64,000 nucleotides of DNA from Lawsonibacter hominis (GTDB lineage Bacteria; Bacillota; Clostridia; Oscillospirales; Oscillospiraceae): the NCBI RefSeq assembly GCF_014287895.1, contig NZ_JACOPP010000012.1:1-64000 (forward strand). Direction: 5' to 3'. Position 1 is the stretch's first letter, and each line of letters opens with the position of its first letter. Made by a program: the position numbers and the translations under genes. Under the pieces are notes generated by a model that had not been told where the DNA came from, did no database searches, and worked only from the letters and a program-made list of their open reading frames with translations. This document shows, piece by piece, positions 14,288-24,156 of the stretch.

Positions 14288-14742
14288 AATTCCAGCTCCA
14301 TCCGGACGTCGGAGAGCTGGAACCACTTGTCCGAATACTCCACGTATTGAAAGCCGAAGTCCTCATAGAGCCTGAGCGCGTCCTTGAGCTTATGGTTGGA
14401 GGTGAGCACCATCCGGCGCTGCCCCGCGTCCCGGGCGGCCTGGATGACCGCTTCCATCAGCGCGCGGCCGACGCCTTTTCCGCGGAATTCCTCCCGCACC
14501 CCAAGCTTGAGGGCCTCGCACACGCCCTCCCCCTGGAGTTCCAGCATCACCATACCCACAATCTGCTCCCCCCACCGGGCCAGCAGCACCCGTCCGCCGT
14601 CCGCCAGGAAGCGCTCCGGCGCGGCCAGCATCTCCAGGTCCACCGGCTCCAGCAGGTCGTGCTCCAGCAGCCAGGGCAGGGAGATCTCTTCCAGCTCGTG
14701 TTGATAGCGGGGATCATAGTCGATGATCGCAAAGGCATCCAC
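14284..14742 (-). CDS. GNAT-family N-acetyltransferase
   Basis: The protein has 152 residues. The GNAT core is clear: LKLGVREEFRGKGVGRALMEAV contains the R-G-K-G-V-G CoA loop, and DALRLYEDFGFQYVEY the C-terminal motif. It is coupled by a 4-base overlap to the MccF-like peptidase downstream. MccF-type peptidases and acetyltransferases (MccE-like) together give microcin C resistance in other bacteria, so a joint detoxification role is possible but unproven. Confidence 0.85.
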   Translation of the reverse strand: MDAFAIIDYDPRYQHELEEISLPWLLEHDLLEPVDLEMLAAPERFLADGGRVLLARWGEQIVGMVMLELQGEGVCEALKLGVREEFRGKGVGRALMEAVIQAARDAGQRRMVLTSNHKLKDALRLYEDFGFQYVEYSDKWFQLSDVRMELEL

Positions 14743-14885
14743 GTCGGTCAGCCCTCCTTTATTCTTCGTTTAGCATACCATAGGTTCCCCCGTGCCGTCA
14801 ATCTCTCCTGCTTTCGCATTCCCGCGACTCAGGTGCGTTTTCCCGGCCCGCCCGCCCCGTTCATATTTAATTTACATCCGGCCTA

Positions 14886-14914
14886 TTGACTTTTCGGGGG
14901 GACGGTGGTACATT
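14886..14914 (+). promoter_or_regulatory. Heat-shock operon promoter
   Basis: TTGACT (14886-14891) and TACATT (14909-14914) with 17 bp spacing lie directly upstream of the CIRCE operator, which overlaps the expected transcription start. Confidence 0.8.
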
Positions 14915-14918
14915 ATCT

Positions 14919-14945
14919 TTAGCACTCAGAGATGTTGAGTGCTAA
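14919..14945. promoter_or_regulatory. CIRCE operator (HrcA binding site)
   Basis: TTAGCACTC-N9-GAGTGCTAA is a perfect CIRCE inverted repeat. It is the known target of HrcA, which is encoded immediately downstream, so the operon is autoregulated. Confidence 0.97.
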
Positions 14946-14967
14946 AATCATACGGGAGGCGGCGCAA

Positions 14968-16020
14968 ATGGATTTGACGGAACGAAAAAAGCGGATCCTG
15001 CGCGCCATCATCGAAAGCTACATCGAGACGGCGGAACCGGTGGGTTCCAAGGCCGTCGCCGCAAATATCGGCATAGAGGTCTCCTCTGCCACCATCCGCA
15101 ACGAGATGGCCGACCTGGAGTCCATGGGGCTTTTGGAAAAACCCCATACCTCCGCCGGGCGTGTGCCCTCTCCCCTGGGGTACCGGCTGTACGTCAACGA
15201 GCTGATGGAAGAACATAAGCTCTCCATCCAGGAGACGCAGCGCATCAACCAGGCCCTGCGCATGAAGATGCGGGAGCTGGACCGGGTGCTCACCGAGGCG
15301 GGCCGCGTGGTGTCCCAGTTGACCAATTATCCCGCTTTCGCCCTCTCCTCCGGCTCCGGCCGGGTGACCATCCGCCGCTTTGACCTGCTGATGGTGGAGC
15401 GCAATGCCTTTATCATCGTGGTGATGACCGATACGAATATCGTGCGCAACCGGCTCATGCGCCTGCCCTCGGACTTGACCGAGGCCCAATTGCAGATGCT
15501 CAATACTCTTTTGAATACGACCTTCACGGGCCTGTCCCTGGAGGAGATCACCCCGGAGCTGATGCGGGTGGCCCAGCATGCCGCCGGCGAGGCTTACGGC
15601 CTGATCAGTCTGGTGGTCTCCTTTGCCATTGAGGTGCTGGAGGCGCTGGAACAGCGCACCGTACACACCTCGGGCATCACCCATCTGCTGGAGCTGCCGG
15701 AGTACCGCAGTCTGGACCGGGCCCAGCCGCTGATGAGCTACCTGTCCGACGAAAACGACCCCGCCCACTTCCCCATTCCCAAGGACAACCCCATGGATAT
15801 CCTGATCGGCCCGGAAAACGTAGCCGACGCGCTGAAGGATTCCAGCGTGGTGGTGGCCAGCTATGACATTGGGGACGGCATGCGGGGCGTTATCGGCGTG
15901 GTGGGCCCCACCCGTATGGATTACGCCAAGATCACCGCCCGGCTTTCCTATCTGGCGGAAGGGCTCTCCCGGCTGTTCGGCCGGGGGGAGCTGCCCGGCG
16001 GCACAGACGATAAGAAATAG
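14968..16020 (+). CDS. hrcA: Heat-inducible transcription repressor HrcA
   Basis: The protein has 350 residues. An N-terminal winged helix (KRILRAIIESYIETAEPVGS, SATIRNEMADLE) is followed by the HrcA dimerisation/GAF-like region (GDGMRGVIGVVGPTRMDYAK near the end). HrcA represses this operon by binding CIRCE and is kept active by chaperonin. An in-frame ATG at 14932 lies inside the CIRCE element; the ATG at 14968 is preferred because GGGAGG lies 8-10 bases upstream. First gene of hrcA-grpE-dnaK-dnaJ. Confidence 0.96.
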   Translation: MDLTERKKRILRAIIESYIETAEPVGSKAVAANIGIEVSSATIRNEMADLESMGLLEKPHTSAGRVPSPLGYRLYVNELMEEHKLSIQETQRINQALRMKMRELDRVLTEAGRVVSQLTNYPAFALSSGSGRVTIRRFDLLMVERNAFIIVVMTDTNIVRNRLMRLPSDLTEAQLQMLNTLLNTTFTGLSLEEITPELMRVAQHAAGEAYGLISLVVSFAIEVLEALEQRTVHTSGITHLLELPEYRSLDRAQPLMSYLSDENDPAHFPIPKDNPMDILIGPENVADALKDSSVVVASYDIGDGMRGVIGVVGPTRMDYAKITARLSYLAEGLSRLFGRGELPGGTDDKK

Positions 16021-16033
16021 GAGATGACCTCTT

Positions 16034-16585
16034 ATGCGCGAGAAGAACGAAATGCCCAAGGACGAATTGGAGCAGGAGCCGCCTGCGCCGGAAACGCCCG
16101 GAGCCGCCGCGCCGGATGCCGGAACGGACGTCCCCGATCCCCTGCTGGAGGAGCTGGAGACCCTGAAAAACAGTCTGGCCGATCAGGAGGATAAATTTCT
16201 CCGCCTGGCCGCCGAGTACGATAATTACCGCCGCCGCAGCCAGAAGGAAAAGGAATCCGCCTGGGCGGACTCCAAGGCGGAGACGGCCGCGGCTTTTCTG
16301 CCGGTATACGATAATCTGGAGCGGGCGCTCAAGCAGGAGACCAGCGACGAGGCCTACAAGAAGGGCGTGGAGATGACCATGGCCCAGCTGCGGGAAGTCC
16401 TCTCCAAGCTGGGTATCGAGGAGATCCCCGCCCTGGGCGAGGCCTTCGACCCCAATCTTCACAACGCCGTGATGCATGTGGAGGACGAGGCAGCCGGAGA
16501 AAATACCATCGTGGACGTGTTCCAGGCGGGCTTCCGCTCCGGCGACAAGGTCATCCGCTTTGCCATGGTGAAGGTCGCCAACTAG
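16034..16585 (+). CDS. grpE: Nucleotide exchange factor GrpE
   Basis: The protein has 183 residues. An acidic, Pro/Ala-rich N-terminus is followed by a coiled coil (LRLAAEYDNYRRRSQKEKE) and the GrpE beta-domain (NLHNAVMHVEDEAA, VFQAGFRSGDKVIRFAMVKV). GrpE releases ADP from DnaK. It lies 13 bases after hrcA. Confidence 0.96.
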   Translation: MREKNEMPKDELEQEPPAPETPGAAAPDAGTDVPDPLLEELETLKNSLADQEDKFLRLAAEYDNYRRRSQKEKESAWADSKAETAAAFLPVYDNLERALKQETSDEAYKKGVEMTMAQLREVLSKLGIEEIPALGEAFDPNLHNAVMHVEDEAAGENTIVDVFQAGFRSGDKVIRFAMVKVAN

Positions 16586-16707
16586 CCCGAAGCGCGGAGC
16601 AGCCGCCCGTCGCGGAGGGCGCGCAGCAGGACGCCCAAGCGCCCCGTCCGCGCCCCGGATTTCTTTTGTTAAAACAAAACCCTGATAAATATTGGAGGAA
16701 CGGAATT

Positions 16708-18570
<1,863 letters not shown>

Positions 18571-18575
18571 CGAAT

Positions 18576-18647
18576 CCGAAAAGCGGCGGGGCGGAGATCG
18601 CCCCCCTACCAAAACGTAGGGCGGGGGCTTGCCCCCGCCGCTTTCCG
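18576..18647 (+). other. Intergenic hairpin between dnaK and dnaJ
   Basis: CCGAAAAGCGGCGGGG pairs with CCCCCGCCGCTTTCCG around a second GCGGGGGC/GCCCCCGC hairpin. It has no strong T tract. It may act as an mRNA-stability or partial-termination element that lowers dnaJ expression relative to dnaK. Confidence 0.5.
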
Positions 18648-18666
18648 CGTAAAGAGGTGAACACCA

Positions 18667-19833
18667 ATGCCTGAACAAAAAAGAGACTATTACGAGGTCC
18701 TCGGCGTGTCCAAGGGCGCCACGGACGACGAGATCAAGAAGGCCTACCGGAAGCTGGCCAAACAGTACCACCCGGACCTGAACCCCGGCGATAAGGCCGC
18801 CGAGGCCAAGTTCAAAGAGGTCAACGAGGCCTACGAGATCCTCTCCGACAAGGAGAAACGCGCCAAGTACGACCAGTTCGGCCATGCGGGGGTGGACCCC
18901 AACTTCGGCGCGGGCGGCGGCTTCGGCGGCGGCTTTACCGGCGCGGATTTCGGGGACTTCGACCTGGGCGATCTGTTCGGCTCCTTCTTCGGCGGCGGCT
19001 TCGGCGGCGGCAGCGGCTCGGGCCGCGCCCGCAGCGGCCCCATGAAGGGCGACAACCTGCGCTCCTCGGTGACGATTTCCTTTGAGGAGGCCGCGTTCGG
19101 CTGCGAGAAGGAGATCGTCCTGAACCGCACCGAGTCCTGCGACGCCTGCAGGGGCAGCGGCTGTGAGCCGGGTACCACCGCAGAGATCTGCCCCGACTGC
19201 CGCGGCGCCGGCACCGTGCGCATTCAACGGGGCGGGGGGGCCTTTACCTTCGCCACCACCGCCACCTGCCCCAAGTGCGGCGGCACGGGCAAGCTCATCC
19301 ACTCTCCCTGCAAATCCTGCGGCGGCAGCGGGAGTGTGCGGCGGCAGCGGAAGATCACCGTCAACATCCCCGCGGGCATCGATAACGGCCAGGCGGTCTC
19401 CCTGCGCGGCCAGGGCGGCGCGGGCAAAAACGGCGGTCCGGCGGGCGACCTGCTCATCGGCGTCACCGTGCGTCCCCATCCCCTGTTCAAGCGGGACGGC
19501 ACCTCAGTCTATCTGGACCAGCCGGTCTCCTTCCTCCAGGCCACCTTGGGCGCAGAGCTGGAGCTGCCCACCATCGACGGCAAGGTCAAGTGGAGCCTGC
19601 CCGCGGGCACGCAGCCCGGCGCTACCTTCCGTCTGCGGGGCAAGGGGATCCCCAGCGTCAACGGCCGGGGCCGGGGCGACCAGTACGTCACTGTGAACGT
19701 TACGGTTCCCACCGGTCTGACCCATGAGCAGAAGGAGGCGCTGCAGGCCTATGGCCAGGCCATGGGCGAGATTCCCGCCGCTGCCGAGGACGGTCTGAAA
19801 GGTTTTTTTGACAAGAAGAAGAAAAAGAAATAA
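18667..19833 (+). CDS. dnaJ: Chaperone DnaJ (Hsp40)
   Basis: The protein has 388 residues. The J domain (about 5-70) includes YHPDLNPGD with the HPD motif. A long Gly/Phe-rich linker follows. The zinc-finger domain has four CxxCxGxG-type repeats (CDACRGSG, CPDCRGAG, CPKCGGTG, CKSCGGSG), then the C-terminal peptide-binding domains. The Lys-rich tail DKKKKKK is notable. Last gene of the heat-shock operon; it has its own AAGAGGTGA ribosome-binding site. Confidence 0.97.
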   Translation: MPEQKRDYYEVLGVSKGATDDEIKKAYRKLAKQYHPDLNPGDKAAEAKFKEVNEAYEILSDKEKRAKYDQFGHAGVDPNFGAGGGFGGGFTGADFGDFDLGDLFGSFFGGGFGGGSGSGRARSGPMKGDNLRSSVTISFEEAAFGCEKEIVLNRTESCDACRGSGCEPGTTAEICPDCRGAGTVRIQRGGGAFTFATTATCPKCGGTGKLIHSPCKSCGGSGSVRRQRKITVNIPAGIDNGQAVSLRGQGGAGKNGGPAGDLLIGVTVRPHPLFKRDGTSVYLDQPVSFLQATLGAELELPTIDGKVKWSLPAGTQPGATFRLRGKGIPSVNGRGRGDQYVTVNVTVPTGLTHEQKEALQAYGQAMGEIPAAAEDGLKGFFDKKKKKK

Positions 19834-19866
19834 AATAGGGGACGGATGCTGATCCGTCCCCTATTT
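19833..19866 (+). terminator. Terminator of the dnaJ operon
   Basis: AAATAGGGGACGGAT pairs perfectly with ATCCGTCCCCTATTT around a 4-base loop immediately after the dnaJ stop codon. Confidence 0.8.
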
Positions 19867-19889
19867 CAGCTGTTTCGGAGGTGTCGGCC

Positions 19890-21815
19890 ATGGGCCCCAT
19901 CCGCTTTATCGTATATCTGTTCCCGGTCCTGACCATCGCGGCGCTGTTCTATTTCTTCGTCTGGTACTGGCAGGCCACCCGCACGCCGCTGGCCGCTCCT
20001 GGTTCCAGCGGGTCCGTACCCAGGCGCCGCTTCACCTTTGCAGGCAAATGCCACCCTATGGCGCGCCGGGATGCGCTGCCCCTGCTTGTGATCACGACGC
20101 TTTATGCATTGACCGCTTTCGCTCAGCTGGGCTCCATGAAAGCGCCTCAGTCCGCCCTGGATCTGGGCGGCACGGAAAGCCATACCATCGTTCTGCCTCA
20201 GGAGGTCTATGTAGCGAACCTCTGGTATTTTCCAAATCTGGGCACTGGAGAATACAATCTGGAGATCTCCGCCGATGGAGCGCATTGGTCCACCCTCTGG
20301 TCCCGAACCGATGAAAGCGGCAGCGTCACCTCCTACTACTGGGCCGATGCCGCCGGATATGAACCCAGCTACGCCATGTCCCAGAACTACAATCAGCTCT
20401 TTAAATGGATTGAACTGGCCCCGGAAAATCCCCAGTACGTCCGGTATCTGCGCCTCACGGGGCGCTCCGACAAGGGTCTGCTGGAGCTGGGGGAGCTGGC
20501 CCTCTTCGACCACAACGGAACACGGGTCTCCACAAACGACTCCGCCGAGCCGCTTCTGGATGAGCAGGACACGGTCCCAGACGCGATCTCCTGGTTCAAT
20601 TCAGCCTATTTCGACGAGATCTACCACCCCCGCACTGCGTTGGAGCACATCGAAGGGGTGTCCCCCTACGAGATCTCTCACCCGCCGCTGGGGAAGCTGA
20701 TCCTCGGTCTTGGCATCCGCCTGTTTGGGATGACGCCCTTCGGCTGGCGCTTCATGGGCACCCTGTTCGGCGTGGCCATGCTGCCGCTGCTGTATGTGTT
20801 TCTGAAAAACCTGTTCGGCAGGACGGCGGTGGCCGCCTGCGGCACCGTGCTGCTGGCTGCCGACTTTATGCACCTGACCCAGACCCGCATCGGCACCATC
20901 GACACTTACGGGGTGTTCTTCATCCTGCTGATGTACTATTTTCTATACCGCTATCTCACCCTGCCCGCCGGCGCCCCCTTTCGGAAGTGTGCTCTGCCGC
21001 TGTTCCTCTCCAGCTTGTTCTGGGGGATCGGCGCAGCCTCCAAGTGGACGGTGATCTACGGCTGTGTGGGACTGGCGCTGCTGTACTTCATCGGACTGTA
21101 CCAGAAGCTGCGGGATTGGCCCCGGGAAGAGCGTCACGCCCGTACCGCCTGGACGTTCCGGCTTCTGGCCTTTTCGGTGCTGTGCTTTGCCCTGATCCCG
21201 GCCGTCATCTATGTGCTCTCCTATTACCCCTACGCCCAAGCCAAGGGGGACACCAGTCTGAGCGGCTGGCTGGGCGTGATGTGGGAGAATCAGAAGTATA
21301 TGTTCTCTTACCATAAGGGCGTGGTGGACACACACCCCTATTCCTCCCGCTGGTATCAGTGGATCTTGGACATCCGTCCCATCCTCTACTATCTGGACTC
21401 CTCCCTGCCCGGCTACACCACCCGGTCCGGGGCCTTCCTCAACCCGGTGGTCTGCTGGGGCGGCCTGCTGGCCATGCTCGCCGTCGCCGTGCGCATGGTC
21501 CAGCGCCGCTGCGGCAAGGCCCTCTTCATCCTGGTGGGCTATCTGTCCCAGCTGGCCCCCTGGTTCCTGATCGGGCGCATCACCTTCGCTTATCATTATT
21601 TCCCCTCTGTGATCTTCCTGATCCTGGCATTGTGTTATGTGTTCCGCGACCTGGCGGAACGGGAGGACGCCGTCCGCTGGAAACCTGCCGTCTATGCCCT
21701 GACCGGCGGCGCCGCGGTCCTCTATGCCATGTTTTATCCCGTACTGGTGGGCATTACGGTACCCACATGGTATACCACCTGCTTCCTGCGCTGGTTCCCT
21801 TCCTGGCCCTTCTGA
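19890..21815 (+). CDS. PMT/GT39-family glycosyltransferase with inserted F5/8C-like domain
   Basis: The protein has 641 residues and is multi-spanning. A first TM segment at ~3-27 and a second near 60-80 are followed by an extracytoplasmic stretch (~85-200) with the character of a galactose-binding/discoidin domain (LEISADGAHWSTLW ... VRYLRLTG). The GT39 membrane core then begins: AYFDEIYHPRTALEHI and SHPPLGKLILGLGIRLFG, the acidic and H-P-P motifs of protein O-mannosyltransferases. It probably transfers a lipid-linked hexose to protein or polymer outside the membrane. ATG 19890 is preferred over GTG 19881 on ribosome-binding-site spacing. Confidence 0.82.
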   Translation: MGPIRFIVYLFPVLTIAALFYFFVWYWQATRTPLAAPGSSGSVPRRRFTFAGKCHPMARRDALPLLVITTLYALTAFAQLGSMKAPQSALDLGGTESHTIVLPQEVYVANLWYFPNLGTGEYNLEISADGAHWSTLWSRTDESGSVTSYYWADAAGYEPSYAMSQNYNQLFKWIELAPENPQYVRYLRLTGRSDKGLLELGELALFDHNGTRVSTNDSAEPLLDEQDTVPDAISWFNSAYFDEIYHPRTALEHIEGVSPYEISHPPLGKLILGLGIRLFGMTPFGWRFMGTLFGVAMLPLLYVFLKNLFGRTAVAACGTVLLAADFMHLTQTRIGTIDTYGVFFILLMYYFLYRYLTLPAGAPFRKCALPLFLSSLFWGIGAASKWTVIYGCVGLALLYFIGLYQKLRDWPREERHARTAWTFRLLAFSVLCFALIPAVIYVLSYYPYAQAKGDTSLSGWLGVMWENQKYMFSYHKGVVDTHPYSSRWYQWILDIRPILYYLDSSLPGYTTRSGAFLNPVVCWGGLLAMLAVAVRMVQRRCGKALFILVGYLSQLAPWFLIGRITFAYHYFPSVIFLILALCYVFRDLAEREDAVRWKPAVYALTGGAAVLYAMFYPVLVGITVPTWYTTCFLRWFPSWPF

Positions 21816-21857
21816 GGCTTTGGGCCTCGCTCACTTTTTTCTGGAGGTTTCTCACCC

Positions 21858-22649
21858 ATGCTTCTTACGGATTATCATACGCACAGCGTCCTCTCTCCGG
21901 ACGGAAACGTGCCCCTGGCCCGGATGGCGGATGCCGCCGTGGCGGCGGGTCTGGGAGAGCTTTGCATCACCGATCACTGCGACCTGATGGACCAGGACGG
22001 CGGGCGCGTGTACGGCTACAACTGGCCTGCCGCAGTATCCCAGTTCCGCGAGACCGTCCCCATGTTCCAGGGCCGGTTGAACCTCAGGCTTGGTCTGGAA
22101 TTTGGCGTTCCCCATGTGGACCGTACGGCCGCAGAGCAGATCCTTTCCCTGCCGGAGCTGGACTTTGTCATCGGTTCCGTCCACAACCTAAGCCCCGCGC
22201 GCGGCGGGCGCGATTTCTATTTTGTTGATTATCCGGACGCGGACGCCTGCTATGCCGCCCTGGACGACTATTTTGCCTCCATGTCCGTTCTGGCCTGCAC
22301 CGATCTGTACGATGTGCTGGGGCATATCATCTACCCGCTGCGGTACATGCACACCCCAGTCTCTCTGGAGCGTTACCGGGAGACGATCCGCACGATCCTG
22401 CGCAAGGTGGTGGAGGGCGGCCGCGGCATTGAGATAAACACCTACCGCGGCCGGACCATTGCCGACTGGCAGCCCATTCTGGAGCTCTACCGGGACTGCG
22501 GCGGCGAGATCGTCACCGTAGGCTCGGACGCACACCTGCCGGAGCACGTGGGGCTGGGGATATCGGAGGCCTGCGCGCTGCTGCAGCAGACTGGCTTCCG
22601 CTATCTTGCCACCTATGAAAAACGCAAGCCGGAACTGCACCGGCTGTAA
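21858..22649 (+). CDS. PHP-domain phosphatase (histidinol-phosphatase-like)
   Basis: The protein has 263 residues. The PHP metal-site motifs are in order: DYHTHSVLSPDG, CITDHCD, GLEFGV, IGSVHNL, and near the end VGSDAHLPEHVG. The length and motif order match the HisK type that hydrolyses L-histidinol phosphate, but no other his gene is nearby, so a different phosphoester substrate is possible. It follows the PMT gene by 42 bases and precedes rpiB by 14. Confidence 0.82.
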   Translation: MLLTDYHTHSVLSPDGNVPLARMADAAVAAGLGELCITDHCDLMDQDGGRVYGYNWPAAVSQFRETVPMFQGRLNLRLGLEFGVPHVDRTAAEQILSLPELDFVIGSVHNLSPARGGRDFYFVDYPDADACYAALDDYFASMSVLACTDLYDVLGHIIYPLRYMHTPVSLERYRETIRTILRKVVEGGRGIEINTYRGRTIADWQPILELYRDCGGEIVTVGSDAHLPEHVGLGISEACALLQQTGFRYLATYEKRKPELHRL

Positions 22650-22663
22650 GGAGGATATGAAAC

Positions 22664-23101
22664 ATGAAAATTGCAATGGGCAGCGACCACGGCGGCTTTG
22701 CGCTCAAGCAGCATCTCAAGACCTATCTGGAGAACAAGGGCTGTCTGGTGGAAGACTGCGGGACGGATTCCACACAGAGCTGCGATTACCCCGACTTCGG
22801 CCGTTTGGCGGCGGAAGCCGTGGCCTCCGGCCGGTGTGAGCGGGGCATCGTCATCTGCACCACCGGTATCGGCATCTCCATTTCCGCCAACAAGGTCCGC
22901 GGCATCCGCTGCGCGCTGTGCTCCGAACCGCTCTCCGCCGAGATGACCCGGCGGCACAACGACGCCAACATGCTGGCCCTGGGCGGCGGCATGATCGGCC
23001 CCAATATGGCCGAGCGCATCGTGGATGTGTTCCTCTCCACCGCATTCGAGGGCGGCCGCCATCAGCGCCGCGTGGATAAGGTAATGTCCATCGAGGGATA
23101 A
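22664..23101 (+). CDS. rpiB: Ribose-5-phosphate isomerase B
   Basis: The protein has 145 residues. The RpiB/LacAB signature is clear: KIAMGSDHGGFALKQHL, ERGIVICTTGIGISISANK with the catalytic Cys, and RRHNDANMLALGGG. It interconverts ribose-5-phosphate and ribulose-5-phosphate in the pentose phosphate pathway. GAGGATATGAAAC precedes the start. Confidence 0.95.
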   Translation: MKIAMGSDHGGFALKQHLKTYLENKGCLVEDCGTDSTQSCDYPDFGRLAAEAVASGRCERGIVICTTGIGISISANKVRGIRCALCSEPLSAEMTRRHNDANMLALGGGMIGPNMAERIVDVFLSTAFEGGRHQRRVDKVMSIEG

Positions 23102-23168
23102 TTTCCCCGGTCTATTCCCGGGCAGACAGGCATACCCTCCAAATGAGAAGAAATGAGGGGGTATCGTC

Positions 23169-23684
23169 ATGTCCCGTCTGTCCAAATCTGCGCTGCTGCT
23201 GTTTGTGGTCGCTACGCTGGCCGGAGCCTGTCTCCACTTTGTCTACGCGCTGTTTCCAAACGCCGTCACCGCCTGCTTTTCTCCCGTGCAGGAGAGCCTG
23301 TGGGAACACCTGAAGCTGCTGTATTGGCCCTATCTGGCCGCCAGCCTTCTGCTGGCCCGGAACGAGGGCTGGGATACCCTGCGCGTCCGCGCCCTTACGC
23401 TGCTGCTGTGCTGTGCTGCGGCGTTGGCCGCAGGTTGGCTGTATCATATCATTTTGGGCGGTGAAGCGCTGTTTTTTGACGTGGCGCTGTATGTGCTGAC
23501 CATGGCGGCGGCGTTCCTGCTGCCTGGCCTGCTCCGGCAGTTTCCGCTCGCCCGGCGAGGACTTTGGCTGCTGCTGGCCGTTGCCCTGGGCGCCGCCATT
23601 CTGCTGTTTACGTTCCTGCCGCCATCCGGTCCGCTCTTCCTTGACCTCACCGCCGTCAATACCTGGCATACGCTCCCCTGCTGA
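23169..23684 (+). CDS. Small integral membrane protein (DUF6512-like)
   Basis: The protein has 171 residues with five or six hydrophobic segments. A conserved FSPVQESLWEHLKLLYWPY stretch lies after the first segment and a short WHTLPC end. The pattern fits the DUF6512 family of uncharacterised Clostridia membrane proteins; function unknown. ATGAGGGGGT precedes the start. It closes the run PMT-PHP-rpiB-this gene and ends about 100 bases before tRNA-Arg. Confidence 0.7.
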   Translation: MSRLSKSALLLFVVATLAGACLHFVYALFPNAVTACFSPVQESLWEHLKLLYWPYLAASLLLARNEGWDTLRVRALTLLLCCAAALAAGWLYHIILGGEALFFDVALYVLTMAAAFLLPGLLRQFPLARRGLWLLLAVALGAAILLFTFLPPSGPLFLDLTAVNTWHTLPC

Positions 23685-23722
23685 ATCGAAAAAAGGAATG
23701 GTTGTCGTTCCGAAAATTTTGC

Positions 23723-23751
23723 TTTACAAACGCGAAAAAGATTGCTATAAT
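23723..23751 (+). promoter_or_regulatory. Promoter for tRNA-Arg
   Basis: TTTACA (23723-23728) and TATAAT (23746-23751) are spaced by 17 bp with TGC before the -10. The tRNA begins 30 bases downstream. Confidence 0.8.
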
Positions 23752-23780
23752 AATCAGGCACGTTGATAAGCGTGCCCTGA

Positions 23781-23857
23781 GCGCCCGTAGCGCAATTGGA
23801 TAGAGCGTCAGATTCCGGTTCTGAAGGCTGGGGGTTCGAGTCCCTTCGGGCGTACCA
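23781..23857 (+). tRNA. tRNA-Arg (anticodon CCG)
   Basis: The 77-base cloverleaf is complete. The acceptor GCGCCCG pairs with CGGGCGT (first pair G-U), the D arm is present, the anticodon stem TCAGA/TCTGA has loop TTCCGGT with anticodon CCG at 23815-23817, and the T arm contains GGTTCGAGTCC. CCA is encoded. It reads CGG codons, useful in this GC-rich genome. Confidence 0.97.
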
Positions 23858-23898
23858 AAGAAAACCTTGTAATCTCAACGGTTACAGGGTTTTCTTTT
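23858..23898 (+). terminator. Terminator of tRNA-Arg
   Basis: AAGAAAACC...GTAA pairs with TTAC...GGTTTTCTT, followed by TTTGTTTTC. From here to about 24156 the DNA is clearly AT-richer than its surroundings and holds no gene, only the direct repeat GAGGTTAAA (twice near 23941-23965) and a GGGGG hairpin near 24010-24040. Confidence 0.8.
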
Positions 23899-24156
23899 GT
23901 TTTCGTTTAATGTGTTATGTGCTAATATGATACCAATTTTCGAGGTTAAACTTAGCGTTTGAGGTTAAAAATCTGCGAAATTTTACAGCACGGCGCACCA
24001 AAAAACATCCCCCGGACACCAGCACAGGGTATCCGGGGGTGGGTGAGAGTGGATGTTGGGGGAGCGAAGAAGGGGTAGAGTGAGGATTGTGAAAGGTTAA
24101 ATTGACTATTATAAACGACGAACCATAATTTATGCAGACATTGTATTAATGGAATA

